A stretch of 44,391 nt of DNA from Haloferax prahovense DSM 18310 (GCF_000336815.1 NZ_AOLG01000013.1:1-44391), one strand, 5' to 3'; positions 7,078 through 15,884 are shown, counted from the stretch's first letter. Numbers and translations are program-made. The notes: generated by a model from the sequence alone, not told the origin.

Positions 7078-8935
7078 GGGCGCTCACCACCTGGAGATTG
7101 TAGACGAGGTGAATCGCGATTGCGCCCGCGAGCGCGACGCCGTAGGCCGAGCGACCCCGGCTCGCCCCGAAGGCGGTCACGCTGGCCGTCACCGCGTGGA
7201 GCGCCAGCGGCGCGAGGAACAAGCCGAGAACGACGAGAGCGCTCACGCCGGTCCCGTCGCCGATACCGACGCCGGAGGGCGCGAAGGCGGTCTGCCCGAG
7301 TGTGAGCGACTGCAACCCGGCGAGTTGGGCGATGGCGGTGAACTTCTCGCCGACGAAAAAGCCGAGCCCCGAGAGCCCGCCGAGGACGAGCGACGACCGG
7401 AGCGTCCGGGAGAACCGCGCCTTCTCGAAGGCCGCGAGGACGTGGAGGCTCTTGGCCAACTCCTCGATGACCGCGACCGCGAGGAGAATCATCGGGACGG
7501 TCAGGTCCACCGGGAGGACGAACAGCACCGCGATGGCCAGCAGTTCGGCGATGAAGACGAACGGAATCGACAGCGCCGACAGGGTCGCCACGGAGCGCGC
7601 CCGCGAGATTCGGCTGTCGAGCGCGTCGAGAAACTTCAGCGGGACCGGCCGCTGGGTGAACATGTCCTCCTCGCGGTAGACGCCGACGCCGAGGAGAAAC
7701 AGCACGCCCGCCGCGAGGAGAATCGGCCCGACCGAAAACAGGAACTCGCCGAGCGGAATCGACTCGCCGGCGAGGTCGCGGACGACGAGCGTCAGCGGCG
7801 AGATGAGCGCGATGGGCGTGACGTTCGTGAAGATGGCCGGGACGAACGTGTACGTCGTCAGGAACACCGACACCGTCACCGTGACGAACGTGAGTTCCTT
7901 GAACGAGCGGGCGAACATCGCGCCGACGAACGTCGACGCGAGAAACAGGAGGCCGATGGGGACGACCGCCGCCACCGAGACGACGCCGCCGCCGACCGCC
8001 GCCGCGATGGCGATAGTTATCGCGACCGTGCCGAGCAGGTACGGGAGCGTCTTGCCGGCGACGATGTCGCCCGGCGAGATGGGCGCGACGAGGAGCAGCT
8101 CGCCGCGGCGGTTGATGCGCTCGTTGAGGACGCTCGACCCGTAGGCCTGAATCACGAAGTTCATCGGCACGAGGAAGGCGAAGGCGAGGACGAGCGAGGC
8201 GAAGGGGAACGGCGGGCTGATGCTCGCCGGCGACCCGCTGGTGTCGCCGCCGAAGAGGCTCGCCATCCCACCGAGCGACGGGGCGTCGACGCCGCCGTCG
8301 TCGGCCGCCGCGGCGTCGGACGCGGCCGGGCCGTCGGTCGCTGTCCCGCCCGCACCGTCGGCGTCGCCGGAGGTTCCGCTTCCGGTTCCAGCGTCGGTTC
8401 CGCCCCCGTCGCCGGTTCCGGCTTCGCCGCCGCCTCCGCCCGCGCCGCCGTCGACGCGGCTCCCGGCCGGGACAAGCGCGGCGCGCTCGCGGTACTGGAG
8501 GTCGACGACGACCGGGAACGCGGCCGACTGGTTCTCCTCGCGGGCCATCTGCCGCTCGTTGTACGACTGGACCGCGTCGCGGAACGCGCTGTAGGCGGCC
8601 CGGCCGGTCTGCGTGTCGGCGACCGAGATGTGCGTCTCGCTGACGACGAGTTCGACGTTCGGGTCCGAGACGGGTCGCGGGTCGAGCGTCGACGACTGGT
8701 CGACCGCGTCGTAGTAGGGGCTGTCGCTGGCGATGCCGACGCGGTAGAGGTCGCGGTCGAGCGCGACCCCGCCACCGGCCGCGCCGGCCGCGATGCCGCC
8801 GGCGACGAGGACGGCGACCAGTCCGATAACGGCGGTCCGGCGGTCGAGCGTCCCCGCCGAGCGCGACACCTCCCAGCGGGCGATGCGGAGGACGGTCCGG
8901 GCGTGCGCGACCAGTCGCGTTCGGAGGTCGGTCAC
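7070..8935 (-). CDS. ABC-2 permease fused to a PrsW-type intramembrane metalloprotease
   Basis: A 621-residue fusion. Residues 1-440 form an ABC-2 permease: helix at 35-57, extracytoplasmic domain with a Gly/Ala/Asp/Thr-rich linker at about 162-215, then several helices including the SPGDIVAGKTLPYLL motif. Residues 450-621 form a second membrane unit with the PrsW signatures: EELAK (491-495), FFVGEK (526-531), H580, and HLVYN (609-613). All expected metal and catalytic residues of the PrsW/M82 group appear present, so it may be active. PrsW proteases cleave membrane proteins such as anti-sigma factors. The gene overlaps the ATPase by 4 bp and the next permease by 8 bp, indicating translational coupling. 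Confidence 0.82.
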   Translation of the reverse strand: MTDLRTRLVAHARTVLRIARWEVSRSAGTLDRRTAVIGLVAVLVAGGIAAGAAGGGVALDRDLYRVGIASDSPYYDAVDQSSTLDPRPVSDPNVELVVSETHISVADTQTGRAAYSAFRDAVQSYNERQMAREENQSAAFPVVVDLQYRERAALVPAGSRVDGGAGGGGGEAGTGDGGGTDAGTGSGTSGDADGAGGTATDGPAASDAAAADDGGVDAPSLGGMASLFGGDTSGSPASISPPFPFASLVLAFAFLVPMNFVIQAYGSSVLNERINRRGELLLVAPISPGDIVAGKTLPYLLGTVAITIAIAAAVGGGVVSVAAVVPIGLLFLASTFVGAMFARSFKELTFVTVTVSVFLTTYTFVPAIFTNVTPIALISPLTLVVRDLAGESIPLGEFLFSVGPILLAAGVLFLLGVGVYREEDMFTQRPVPLKFLDALDSRISRARSVATLSALSIPFVFIAELLAIAVLFVLPVDLTVPMILLAVAVIEELAKSLHVLAAFEKARFSRTLRSSLVLGGLSGLGFFVGEKFTAIAQLAGLQSLTLGQTAFAPSGVGIGDGTGVSALVVLGLFLAPLALHAVTASVTAFGASRGRSAYGVALAGAIAIHLVYNLQVVSALG

Positions 8936-9924
8936 GACTGCCCGTTACCTCCGGCGACACGTTGCTCGCGCTCGCCGGCGACGTGGTCGCCAGCGGCGGC
9001 CGTTCCGCGACCGCCCTCGGCTTCGCTCGTGGTCGGTGCTTCGCGAGCGAGTCGGAGGAAGATGTCCTCTAAGGACGCCTCGTCGGTTCGGATGTCGGCG
9101 ACGCGGCCGCCGGCGGCCCCGGCCGCCTCGCGGAGCGACTCGACGGCCGCCATCTCGTCGACGACGGCGACGTGGCGCTCCTCGCCTTCGCCTCCGACCT
9201 CGTCGTCCGCGGGCAGGGTCTCCGGGAGCGGCACGGTCGTGAACACGCGGTAGGTCGTCTCGCCGTGTTCCGCGCGAATCTCGGGGACCGTCCCGCGGGC
9301 GATGATTTCGCCGCGGTTCATGATGACCACGCGGTCGCAGATGGACTCGACGTGAAAGAGGTTGTGCGCGCTGAAGACGACCGTCTTGTCCTCGTCGCGG
9401 AGCTCGCGGACGAACTCCAAGACGACGTTCGTCGTCAGGGGGTCGAGGCCGCTGGCCGGTTCGTCGTAGATGAGCAGGTCGGGGTCGTTGACGAGCGACC
9501 GGGCGATGGCGACCTTGCGCTTCATCCCCTTCGACATGTCGCCGAGTCGGCGGTCGCGGTATTCGAGGTCGAGGCGGTCGAGCACCGCGCCGGTTCGCTC
9601 GTCGGCCACGTCGCGGGGGACGTCGTAGAGGTCGGCGAAGAATCGGAGGTACGACCGCGCGGTCATGTCCTCGTACAGCGGCGACTCCTCGGGGAGAAAC
9701 CCGAGTTTGCGCCGCATCGCCGGCTCCTCGGGGTCGTATCCGAGCACCGACGCCGACCCGCCGGTCGGTTCGACGAGCCCGGCGAGCATCTTCAGCGTCG
9801 TCGTCTTCCCCGCGCCGTTGGGGCCGACGATGCCGAACACCTCGCCCGACTCGACCGAGAAATCGCTTCCCACGACGGCGGGGAAGTCGCCGTAGGTCTT
9901 CCGCAGGTTCTCGACCGTAATCAT
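8932..9924 (-). CDS. ABC transporter ATP-binding protein
   Basis: A 330-residue ATPase. Walker A is GPNGAGKT (34-41), the Q-loop region is FLPEESPLYEDMT, and the signature is the variant MSKGM (130-134). Walker B is LLIYDEP (150-156), followed by the D-loop SGLDP and the H-loop His187. A long C-terminal extension (from about 235) ends in a charged low-complexity tail, as in many NatA/CcmA-like exporters with ABC-2 permeases. It is the first gene of a three-gene operon and overlaps the permease-PrsW fusion. Start 9924 is supported by a TATA box 26 bp upstream; an in-frame start 34 codons earlier adds non-conserved residues. Confidence 0.93.
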   Translation of the reverse strand: MITVENLRKTYGDFPAVVGSDFSVESGEVFGIVGPNGAGKTTTLKMLAGLVEPTGGSASVLGYDPEEPAMRRKLGFLPEESPLYEDMTARSYLRFFADLYDVPRDVADERTGAVLDRLDLEYRDRRLGDMSKGMKRKVAIARSLVNDPDLLIYDEPASGLDPLTTNVVLEFVRELRDEDKTVVFSAHNLFHVESICDRVVIMNRGEIIARGTVPEIRAEHGETTYRVFTTVPLPETLPADDEVGGEGEERHVAVVDEMAAVESLREAAGAAGGRVADIRTDEASLEDIFLRLAREAPTTSEAEGGRGTAAAGDHVAGEREQRVAGGNGQS

Positions 9925-9947
9925 TGAGAGACCTTCACGCGGGACGG

Positions 9948-9955
9948 GATAAAAG
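9948..9955 (-). promoter_or_regulatory. TATA box of the ABC operon
   Basis: CTTTTATC on the minus strand is centred about 27 bp before the ATG at 9924, the usual leaderless spacing. It is the only AT-rich element between this operon and the divergent small gene at 10036. Confidence 0.6.
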
Positions 9956-10035
9956 GGTTCGCGCGGGATTTCAGGTTTGATAGCCTTCTCCTTCGCGGGG
10001 CAACAGTTTCGTCTCCTCGCGGTCAAGGTGAGAGT

Positions 10036-10290
10036 ATGCCCGCAGACGACTTCCTCTCGCCGTCGTTCGTCCTCTTCGTCGGCGGATTCGTCGCCGCCGT
10101 GTTCCTCTTCGGCGCGCTCATCGCCTTCGTCGCCGCCGCTGGGTCACAGACCGTCGAAGGGTTGGCGGTGGCGCTGGCGGGGCTGGGCGGGCTGTTTCTG
10201 GTCGCGGGGGCGGTCGGTGCCGGTGTAATGCGCTATCGCCGCGGTTCGGGTTCGGGGTCGAAGACAGCGCCGACCGGAGAGCGCCGTTAG
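10036..10290 (+). CDS. Small membrane protein with two predicted helices
   Basis: An 84-residue protein with two hydrophobic segments (about 11-34 and 42-63). A short cytoplasmic, positively charged tail follows ([12 protein letters not shown]). I recognise no family. It is divergent from the ABC operon. Its stop codon overlaps that of the convergent 3-hydroxyacyl-CoA dehydrogenase gene (shared TTAG at 10287-10290), so the two transcripts meet tail to tail. The sequence says nothing about function beyond membrane location. Confidence 0.65.
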   Translation: MPADDFLSPSFVLFVGGFVAAVFLFGALIAFVAAAGSQTVEGLAVALAGLGGLFLVAGAVGAGVMRYRRGSGSGSKTAPTGERR

Positions 10291-11147
10291 TCGTACTCGT
10301 AGAAGCCCTTGCCCGTCTTCTTGCCGAGGTCGCCCGCTGCGACCTTGCGCTTGAGCAGGTACGCTGGCTTGTAGCGGTCGCCGAGCTCCTCGAACAGCGT
10401 CTCGGAGGCGTCCAGACAGATGTCGAGGCCGATGTGGTCCGCGAGGGTGAGCGGACCCATCGGGACGTTCGTGCCGAGAGTCATGCCGCGGTCGATGTCC
10501 TCCTTGGAGGCGACGCCTTCGTCGTAGGCGCGGATGCCCTCATTGAGCCACGGCATGAGGATGCGGTTGGTGACGAAGCCGGGCTTGTCGTCGGACTCCC
10601 ACGTCTCCTTGCCGAGGTCTTCGGAGAAGTCGTGGGCGAAGGCGACGACCTCGTCGTCGGTCTTCTCGCCGCGGACGACCTCGACGCCCTTCATAATCGG
10701 GACGGGGTTCATGAAGTGGAGGCCGACGACGAGTTCGGGGCGTTCGGTCGCGGCCGCGATGGTCGTGATAGAGAGCGTGCTGGTGTTGGTCGCCAGCACG
10801 ACGCCCTCGGGGACGATGTCGTCGAGGTCGGCGAAGATGTCGCGTTTCAGGTCCATGTTCTCGACGGCCGCCTCGACCACGAGGTCGCAGTCGGCGAGGT
10901 CCGAGAGTTCGGTCGTCCCCGAGATACGCCCCTTGGTCGCGTCGGCCGCCGACGCGGTCAGTTTCTCCTTCGAGACGAACCGCGAGAGGCTGTCGTCGAT
11001 GGCCGACAGCCCGCGTTCGACGTACTCCGCTTCGAGGTCGCGCATGACCACGTCGTAGCCGGCCATCGCGGCCACCTGCGCGATGCCGTTGCCCATCGTT
11101 CCCGCGCCGACGACGCCCACCGTGTCGATATCTTCGGTATCGTACAT
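10287..11147 (-). CDS. hbd: 3-hydroxyacyl-CoA dehydrogenase
   Basis: A 286-residue NAD-dependent dehydrogenase of the 3-hydroxybutyryl-CoA dehydrogenase family. The Rossmann loop is GAGTMG (14-19). TNTSTLSI (121-128) and the catalytic His144 in [17 protein letters not shown] follow. The C-terminal domain contains [15 protein letters not shown] and ends in [10 protein letters not shown], a family hallmark. It oxidises (S)-3-hydroxyacyl-CoA to 3-ketoacyl-CoA in beta-oxidation or related CoA pathways. It is a single-function enzyme without a fused hydratase. ATG 11147 is immediately upstream of the conserved [10 protein letters not shown] strand; earlier in-frame codons extend into unrelated low-complexity sequence. 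Confidence 0.93.
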   Translation of the reverse strand: MYDTEDIDTVGVVGAGTMGNGIAQVAAMAGYDVVMRDLEAEYVERGLSAIDDSLSRFVSKEKLTASAADATKGRISGTTELSDLADCDLVVEAAVENMDLKRDIFADLDDIVPEGVVLATNTSTLSITTIAAATERPELVVGLHFMNPVPIMKGVEVVRGEKTDDEVVAFAHDFSEDLGKETWESDDKPGFVTNRILMPWLNEGIRAYDEGVASKEDIDRGMTLGTNVPMGPLTLADHIGLDICLDASETLFEELGDRYKPAYLLKRKVAAGDLGKKTGKGFYEYD

Positions 11148-11262
11148 GTCCGGGTCTGCGCGAGGTGGGGAGGTAAAACTTGCCGATGTGTTCGGAATAG
11201 TGACAGACTCGTGACTACCACGGGAAGACTCAAGTCGGGCGCAAGAATGGGGATATGCAACG

Positions 11263-12186
11263 GTGACTGGGGTGAACGACGCCGGCAGATACGACGAAGA
11301 CGACGCGGGCGGGGACGGAGGGGAAGCCGTCTCGGACGCGCGCCGGAGCGACGGCGAGGGCACGAACCGGGCAAACGAGGCGGACGAGGGGCCGTCGAAC
11401 CCCGACGAGGCGCTGACACACCTGCTCAGACCGCGAGGTGCCCGCGCGAGCGACGCCGTGCCGACCGAGCTACAGGACCTGAAGTACGTCGGCCCGGCGA
11501 CGGCCGAATCCCTCGCCGAGTCGAACATCGACGTGGACGCTATCGTCGACGGCGAGGTGTGCTACCGCGACCTCGTCGCCGCGGGCACGAACCCCGGCGT
11601 CGCGGCGAAGATTCGGCGATGGCACTCGCTTTCGTGGTCGTTCAACTCCGGCGACGACCTCGACCGACGCTCCTCGCAGGTTCGCGGACTGGGCGACGAC
11701 GAGCGCGCGTGGGTCGCCGCGAGTTCGGGCGATTGGGATGCGACCGACGAGGCAGACACCGGTGACGACGAGCGCGACGCCGGCGATTGGACCCCCAGCG
11801 GCCGGAGCGAAGCGGCGGGTTCGAGCGGGCCAGCACGGGACGGCGACTGGACGCCGTCGGGAGCGAGCGACGACGCGGATGCGCCCTCGAAGACGACCGA
11901 GTCGGGTGATTGGACACCCAGCGGGCGGGAGACGAACGACGCGTCGGCCGACGGCTCGGGAGACGCGCTCGCGGCCGAGGCGGCGTGGCGCGAGCGGTCG
12001 AAGCCGAAGCCGCTGACGACGCTCGCCGGCGTCGACGAGGACGACGCCGAACTGCTCGCCGAGGCGGGCGTCCGCTCCGTCAGGCGACTCGCCACCGCGG
12101 ACCCGGAACACGTCGCCGATGCCCTCCGAATCGACCCGACCGTCGTCAGCGCGTGGAAGGCGCAGGCGCGCGACGCGATGGAGTGA
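11263..12186 (+). CDS. Helix-hairpin-helix protein with GDWTPSG repeats
   Basis: A 307-residue, very acidic protein. The N-terminal 60 residues are disordered. A helix-hairpin-helix-like domain follows (about 67-126: [20 protein letters not shown], then AAKIRRW). A disordered centre carries GDWTPSG three times (codons starting at 11782, 11842, 11905), spaced 20 and 21 residues, plus one degenerate GDWDATD. A second HhH-like domain ends the protein ([20 protein letters not shown] onwards). Such domains usually bind nucleic acid non-specifically. The repeat copies use different codons for the same residues, so the motif is maintained at protein level. The start is GTG 11263; GTG 11272 is an alternative. 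Specific function unknown. Confidence 0.75.
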   Translation: MTGVNDAGRYDEDDAGGDGGEAVSDARRSDGEGTNRANEADEGPSNPDEALTHLLRPRGARASDAVPTELQDLKYVGPATAESLAESNIDVDAIVDGEVCYRDLVAAGTNPGVAAKIRRWHSLSWSFNSGDDLDRRSSQVRGLGDDERAWVAASSGDWDATDEADTGDDERDAGDWTPSGRSEAAGSSGPARDGDWTPSGASDDADAPSKTTESGDWTPSGRETNDASADGSGDALAAEAAWRERSKPKPLTTLAGVDEDDAELLAEAGVRSVRRLATADPEHVADALRIDPTVVSAWKAQARDAME

Positions 12187-12210
12187 GCGCTCCCGCCGCC
12201 ACATCCGAAT

Positions 12211-12234
12211 TTTTACTATCTGAGTAGTAATTTT
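12211..12234 (+). terminator. Hairpin with flanking T-runs after the HhH gene
   Basis: Inverted repeat TTACTA (12213-12218) and TAGTAA (12225-12230) with a 6-nt loop sits 26 bp after the stop of the HhH gene, preceded and followed by runs of T. It could terminate that transcript or be an operator for the fbp promoter region downstream. Confidence 0.4.
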
Positions 12235-12261
12235 CATTCGGAGAATCATCTGCCGTAATAT

Positions 12262-12272
12262 TTCGTTACGAA
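12262..12272. promoter_or_regulatory. Dyad upstream of the fbp promoter, candidate operator
   Basis: TTCGTTACGAA is a perfect 5-bp inverted repeat around a single central base. It lies about 52 bp upstream of the TATA box, in an unusually AT-rich segment (12205-12360). No regulator can be assigned. Confidence 0.3.
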
Positions 12273-12323
12273 CCCCATAACGGAGGAATTCGGCAATATC
12301 TCCTAAACCACATTAGACGCAGA

Positions 12324-12332
12324 TTTTATATA
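12324..12332 (+). promoter_or_regulatory. TATA box of the fbp transcription unit
   Basis: TTTTATATA is centred 29 bp before ATG 12357. This places the probable transcription start at or within a few bases of that codon, which opens a small ORF rather than fbp itself. Confidence 0.65.
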
Positions 12333-12356
12333 GGTAGTTACACCACTTTGAATCAG

Positions 12357-12488
12357 ATGATGCCCGGCTCCGACACGGCCGTCGACTCCCCGCAGACGGT
12401 ATCTCCCGCCCCGACGACGCTCGGGGAACGCTCCCGACTCGCCGACGATTCACGCCCGACTCGCCGACGCTCCGAGGGGTGGGCCTGA
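12357..12488 (+). CDS. Possible leaderless upstream ORF coupled to fbp
   Basis: A 43-codon frame beginning [11 protein letters not shown] and ending in TGA 12486-12488. The TGA shares its last base with the fbp ATG (TGATG). Its ATG sits at the expected transcription start below a strong TATA box, so ribosomes could begin here without a leader and pass to fbp by termination-reinitiation. The peptide is Pro, Ser and Arg rich with no recognised domain, so a regulatory translation role is more likely than a functional product. The frame differs from that of fbp, so it is not an N-terminal extension. The alternative is that this segment is simply an untranslated leader. Confidence 0.45.
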   Translation: MMPGSDTAVDSPQTVSPAPTTLGERSRLADDSRPTRRRSEGWA

Positions 12489-13381
12489 TGGCGACGACGG
12501 ACATCAACACCGCCGACACCGCCCGCGACGTGCGGACCATCGATGGGGTGGTCGACGTCATCGCGAGCACCGCGCCCGAGATTCGAACCGGTCTTCCCGG
12601 CCGCCGCGTCACCGCCGAGGACGAGAACCCGAGCGGCGAGACGCAGATGGCCGCCGACGTGTTCGCCGACGACCTCCTCTGCGAGCGCATCGGCGCGCTC
12701 GAGGGCGTCGGTGAGTACGCCAGCGAAGAGCGCCCCGAGTCCGTCGACGTGGGCACCGGTCGGCTGTCGGTCGCGGTCGACCCCCTCGACGGCTCGTCGA
12801 ACCTGAAGCCGAACAACACGATGGGGACCATCTTCGCGGTGTACGAGGGCCCGCTTCCGGCCCACGGCCGCGACCTCGTCGCCGCGGGTTACGTCCTCTA
12901 CGGCCCCGTCATGACGATGGTCGTCGCCCGCAACGGCACCGTCGACGAGTACGTCATCCACGACGACGCGAGCTACGAACTCGTCCGCGAGGACGTCACA
13001 CTCCCCGACGAGGGCTCGGTCTACGGCTTCGGCGGCCGCGTCCCCGACTGGACCGACGACTTCGAGGCGTTCGCCCGCGAGGTCGAACAGGACGCCTCGC
13101 GCAAGCTCCGCTACGGCGGCTCGATGATCGGCGACGTGAACCAGATTCTCACCTACGGCGGCATCTTCGCGTACCCCACGCTGGAGTCCGCTCCCGAGGG
13201 CAAACTCCGCGTCCAGTTCGAGGGCTACCCCATCGGCTACGTCATCGAGACGGCCGGCGGCGCGACCTCCGACGGCGCGAAGTCGCTCCTCGACGTGGAC
13301 AAGGACGACCTCCACGCGCGGACCCCGATGTACGTCGGCAACACCGACCTCGTGGCGAAGCTCGAAGCGGCGCTGGACTGA
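12488..13381 (+). CDS. fbp: Fructose-1,6-bisphosphatase, class I type
   Basis: A 297-residue sugar phosphatase of the Mg-dependent FBPase/inositol monophosphatase superfamily. Metal ligands lie in EYASEE (76-81) and DPLDGSSN (98-105). The class I features [18 protein letters not shown] and the C-terminal metal/substrate segment [10 protein letters not shown] are present. It removes the C1 phosphate of fructose 1,6-bisphosphate, the committed step of gluconeogenesis in the cytoplasm. The start overlaps the stop of the small upstream ORF. An in-frame GTG three codons earlier (12479) is possible. The long AT-rich region upstream suggests regulation by carbon source, which is inference. Confidence 0.92.
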   Translation: MATTDINTADTARDVRTIDGVVDVIASTAPEIRTGLPGRRVTAEDENPSGETQMAADVFADDLLCERIGALEGVGEYASEERPESVDVGTGRLSVAVDPLDGSSNLKPNNTMGTIFAVYEGPLPAHGRDLVAAGYVLYGPVMTMVVARNGTVDEYVIHDDASYELVREDVTLPDEGSVYGFGGRVPDWTDDFEAFAREVEQDASRKLRYGGSMIGDVNQILTYGGIFAYPTLESAPEGKLRVQFEGYPIGYVIETAGGATSDGAKSLLDVDKDDLHARTPMYVGNTDLVAKLEAALD

Positions 13382-13589
13382 CGCGCGGCCAGCCCGTCTA
13401 TTGGCGGGACTAGTCCGCCGACCGCACCGACCGCACCGAGCGAACCGAAACGACCGGGCACACTCGTTTTCCGCGGACTCCGTCGTCGACAGCGAGCGGT
13501 CTCCGGCCAGATAGTCGTCGGCCTCCATTCGCCCGACCAGCAAATCGTGCATGGAAAACCATTTTGAATACGGTGGTGCATCACCGAGT

Positions 13590-15335
13590 ATGAAGGTCAG
13601 AATCGGCGACGGCGCGACCGGCGACGAGGCCGAGGCCATCGCCAGCGCGCTGGCGCGACACCTCGGGACGGACGTGAACGTCTTCGTCGGCGACGGCGAG
13701 GAGGCCGTCGCGGACGCCGAACCGCCCGCGGACACCTTCCCGCTCGACGACGACTTGGGACCGACCGAGCGCGAGGAGAAACTCCGCGAGGAGATAGCGG
13801 ACATCCTCGGCGGCGGCCCCGAGAAGTACAAACAGCGATTGCCGGAGTCCGGCAAACTGTTCGTTCGCGACCGCCTCGACCTCTGGTTCCCGGAGGGACT
13901 GAAGTTCGAAGACGGCAAATTCGCCAACTTCGACTCGTGGCACGAGAACTCCCCCGAGGTCGACGAGGCGGACCCGAACACCCGGCTGCCCGGCGACGGT
14001 CTCCTCACGGGTGCCGCCGAGTTCGAGGGCCGCGACCTCCACTTCATGGCCAACGACTTCACCGTCAAGGCCGGGTCGATGGCCCGCCGCGGCGTCGAGA
14101 AGTTCCTCCGCATGCAGCAGCGGGCGCTCAAGACGGGCAAGCCGGTGCTCTACCTGATGGACTCCTCGGGCGGCCGCATCGACCAGCAGACCGGCTTCTT
14201 CGCCAACCGCGAGGGCATCGGGAAGTACTACTACAACCACTCGATGCTCTCGGGGTACGTCCCGCAGATATGCGTCCTCTACGGGCCGTGTATCGCCGGC
14301 GCGGCCTACACGCCCGTCTTCGCCGACTTCACCATCATGGTCGAGGGGATGTCCGCGATGGCCATCGCCTCGCCGCGCATGGTGAAGATGGTCACCGGCG
14401 AGGAGATATCCATGCAGGACCTCGGCGGCGCGCGGATGCACGCCGAGGAGTCCGGCAGCGCCGACCTCGTCGCCCGCGACGAGGCGCACGCCCGCGAACT
14501 CGTCTCGCAACTCGTCACCTACCTCCCCGACAAGGCCGGCGAGAAGCCGCCGCGCTCCGAGTCGAAACCGCCACGGTACTCGCCCGACGGCATCGACGAA
14601 CTCATCCCCGAATCGCCGAACCGCCCCTACGACGCCCACGACCTCATCGAGCGCGTCGTCGACGCCGAGTCGGTGTTCGAACTGAAGCCCGACTACGGGA
14701 AGGAAATCGTCACCGCGTTCGCCCGCATCGACGGCCGGCCGGTCGGCATCGTCGCCAACCAACCCACAGAGCGGTCGGGAGCCATCTTCCCCGACGCCGC
14801 CGAGAAGGCCGCGGAGTTCATCTGGACCTGCGACGCCTACGAGATTCCGCTTCTCTACCTCTGCGACACCCCCGGCTTCATGGCCGGCTCGCAGGTCGAA
14901 AAGGACGCCATCCTGGAGAAGGGCAAGAAGTTCATCTACGCCACGTCGTCGGCGACGGTCCCCAAACAGACCGTCATCGTGCGGAAGGCCTACGGCGCGG
15001 GCATCTACGCCATGGGCGGCCCCGCCTACGACCCGGAGAGCGTCATCGCGCTCCCTTCGGGCGAAATCGGCATCATGGGTCCCGAAGCCGCCATCAACGC
15101 GGTCTACGCGAACAAGCTCGCCGACATCGACGACCCCGAAGAGCGGGCGCGGATGGAAGACGAACTCCGCGAGGAGTACCGCGAGGACATCGACGCCCAC
15201 CGGATGGCGAGCGAGGTCGTCATCGACGAAATCGTCCCGCCGTCGAGCCTCCGGGACGAACTCGTCGCCCGCTTCGAGTTCTACGCCGACGTGGACAAGT
15301 CGCTCCCGGACAAGAAGCACGGAACGGTTCTCTGA
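13590..15335 (+). CDS. Acyl-CoA carboxylase carboxyltransferase (beta) subunit
   Basis: A 581-residue carboxyltransferase of the propionyl-CoA/acetyl-CoA carboxylase beta family. Both crotonase-like halves are present. The N-half has DLHFMANDFTVKAGSM, VLYLMDSSGGRI and YGPCIAGAAYTPVFADF. The C-half has GRPVGIVANQP, LLYLCDTPGFMAGSQVE, KAYGAGIYAMGGPAYDP and EIGIMGPEAAINAVY. It transfers carboxyl from carboxybiotin to an acyl-CoA; propionyl- versus acetyl-CoA cannot be told by eye. About 65 extra residues precede the usual start (MKVRIGDGATGDEAEAIASA). No biotin carboxylase or biotin carrier gene is adjacent. ATG 13590 begins the distinctive N-terminus; an ATG 13 codons upstream is less likely. 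Confidence 0.9.
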   Translation: MKVRIGDGATGDEAEAIASALARHLGTDVNVFVGDGEEAVADAEPPADTFPLDDDLGPTEREEKLREEIADILGGGPEKYKQRLPESGKLFVRDRLDLWFPEGLKFEDGKFANFDSWHENSPEVDEADPNTRLPGDGLLTGAAEFEGRDLHFMANDFTVKAGSMARRGVEKFLRMQQRALKTGKPVLYLMDSSGGRIDQQTGFFANREGIGKYYYNHSMLSGYVPQICVLYGPCIAGAAYTPVFADFTIMVEGMSAMAIASPRMVKMVTGEEISMQDLGGARMHAEESGSADLVARDEAHARELVSQLVTYLPDKAGEKPPRSESKPPRYSPDGIDELIPESPNRPYDAHDLIERVVDAESVFELKPDYGKEIVTAFARIDGRPVGIVANQPTERSGAIFPDAAEKAAEFIWTCDAYEIPLLYLCDTPGFMAGSQVEKDAILEKGKKFIYATSSATVPKQTVIVRKAYGAGIYAMGGPAYDPESVIALPSGEIGIMGPEAAINAVYANKLADIDDPEERARMEDELREEYREDIDAHRMASEVVIDEIVPPSSLRDELVARFEFYADVDKSLPDKKHGTVL

Positions 15336-15524
15336 GCCGGTCTCGGCGGTTAATGCTCCGTTTTTCCGGCAGGTAATCTCACGGTAACTGACCTAAGCGG
15401 CTCGTACTGAGGACGGTCGGGATGCTACGGACCTCATCGTCGGCCGACTCCCGTTCCGTCCCACTCGGTCCCACCCGACCTGTCACGTCCCGGCTTCGGG
15501 GCCGTCGCCTGCCGATAGCCCGCC

Positions 15525-15884
15525 ATGAGCCACGAAGTTCCCCTTCCCGAGACGCCCCGAGCGGCACTCGCACACGCGATAAGCGACGAGCACGTCCTCT
15601 GGACCGTGACGATGCTGGCGTTCGTCCTCGACGTGTTGACGACGCTCTACGGGCTCGGCCGGGGCCTCGCCGAACTGAACCCCGTCGTCCTCGCGCTCAT
15701 CCCGGCGTTCGGCCCGGTGGGCGCGCTCATTTCGCTGAAACTCGTCGTCCTCGCGGTCGCGGTCGTCGCGTGGCGCGTTCTCCCCAGTCGCTACCGCGGC
15801 GCGATTCCCATCGGCGTGGCCGTCCCGTGGGGTGTCGCCGGGTTGATGAACACCCAACTCATCCTCGTCACGGTGTTCGGGTAG
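15525..15884 (+). CDS. Small membrane protein, DUF5658-like
   Basis: A 119-residue protein with three predicted helices (about 25-43, 50-78, 92-117). It carries the pattern D..TT..GLG....ELNPVV (LDVLTTLYGLGRGLAELNPV), seen in small haloarchaeal membrane proteins of the DUF5658 type. The function is unknown. Its last 17 bp overlap the 3' end of the convergent DoxX-like gene. Confidence 0.75.
   Translation: MSHEVPLPETPRAALAHAISDEHVLWTVTMLAFVLDVLTTLYGLGRGLAELNPVVLALIPAFGPVGALISLKLVVLAVAVVAWRVLPSRYRGAIPIGVAVPWGVAGLMNTQLILVTVFG

Noticed and set aside
6995..9253. Very long plus-strand frame (752 residues) across the ABC operon
   Set aside because: It is the mirror of the ABC genes on the minus strand. 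GC-rich codon bias leaves antisense frames open, and the product is Arg/Asp/Glu/His-rich without domains.
12214..12226. TrmB operator upstream of fbp
   Set aside because: The half-sites TACT and GAGTA are present but only 4 bases apart, whereas the motif I recall needs 7-8, and the site is over 90 bp upstream of the TATA box.
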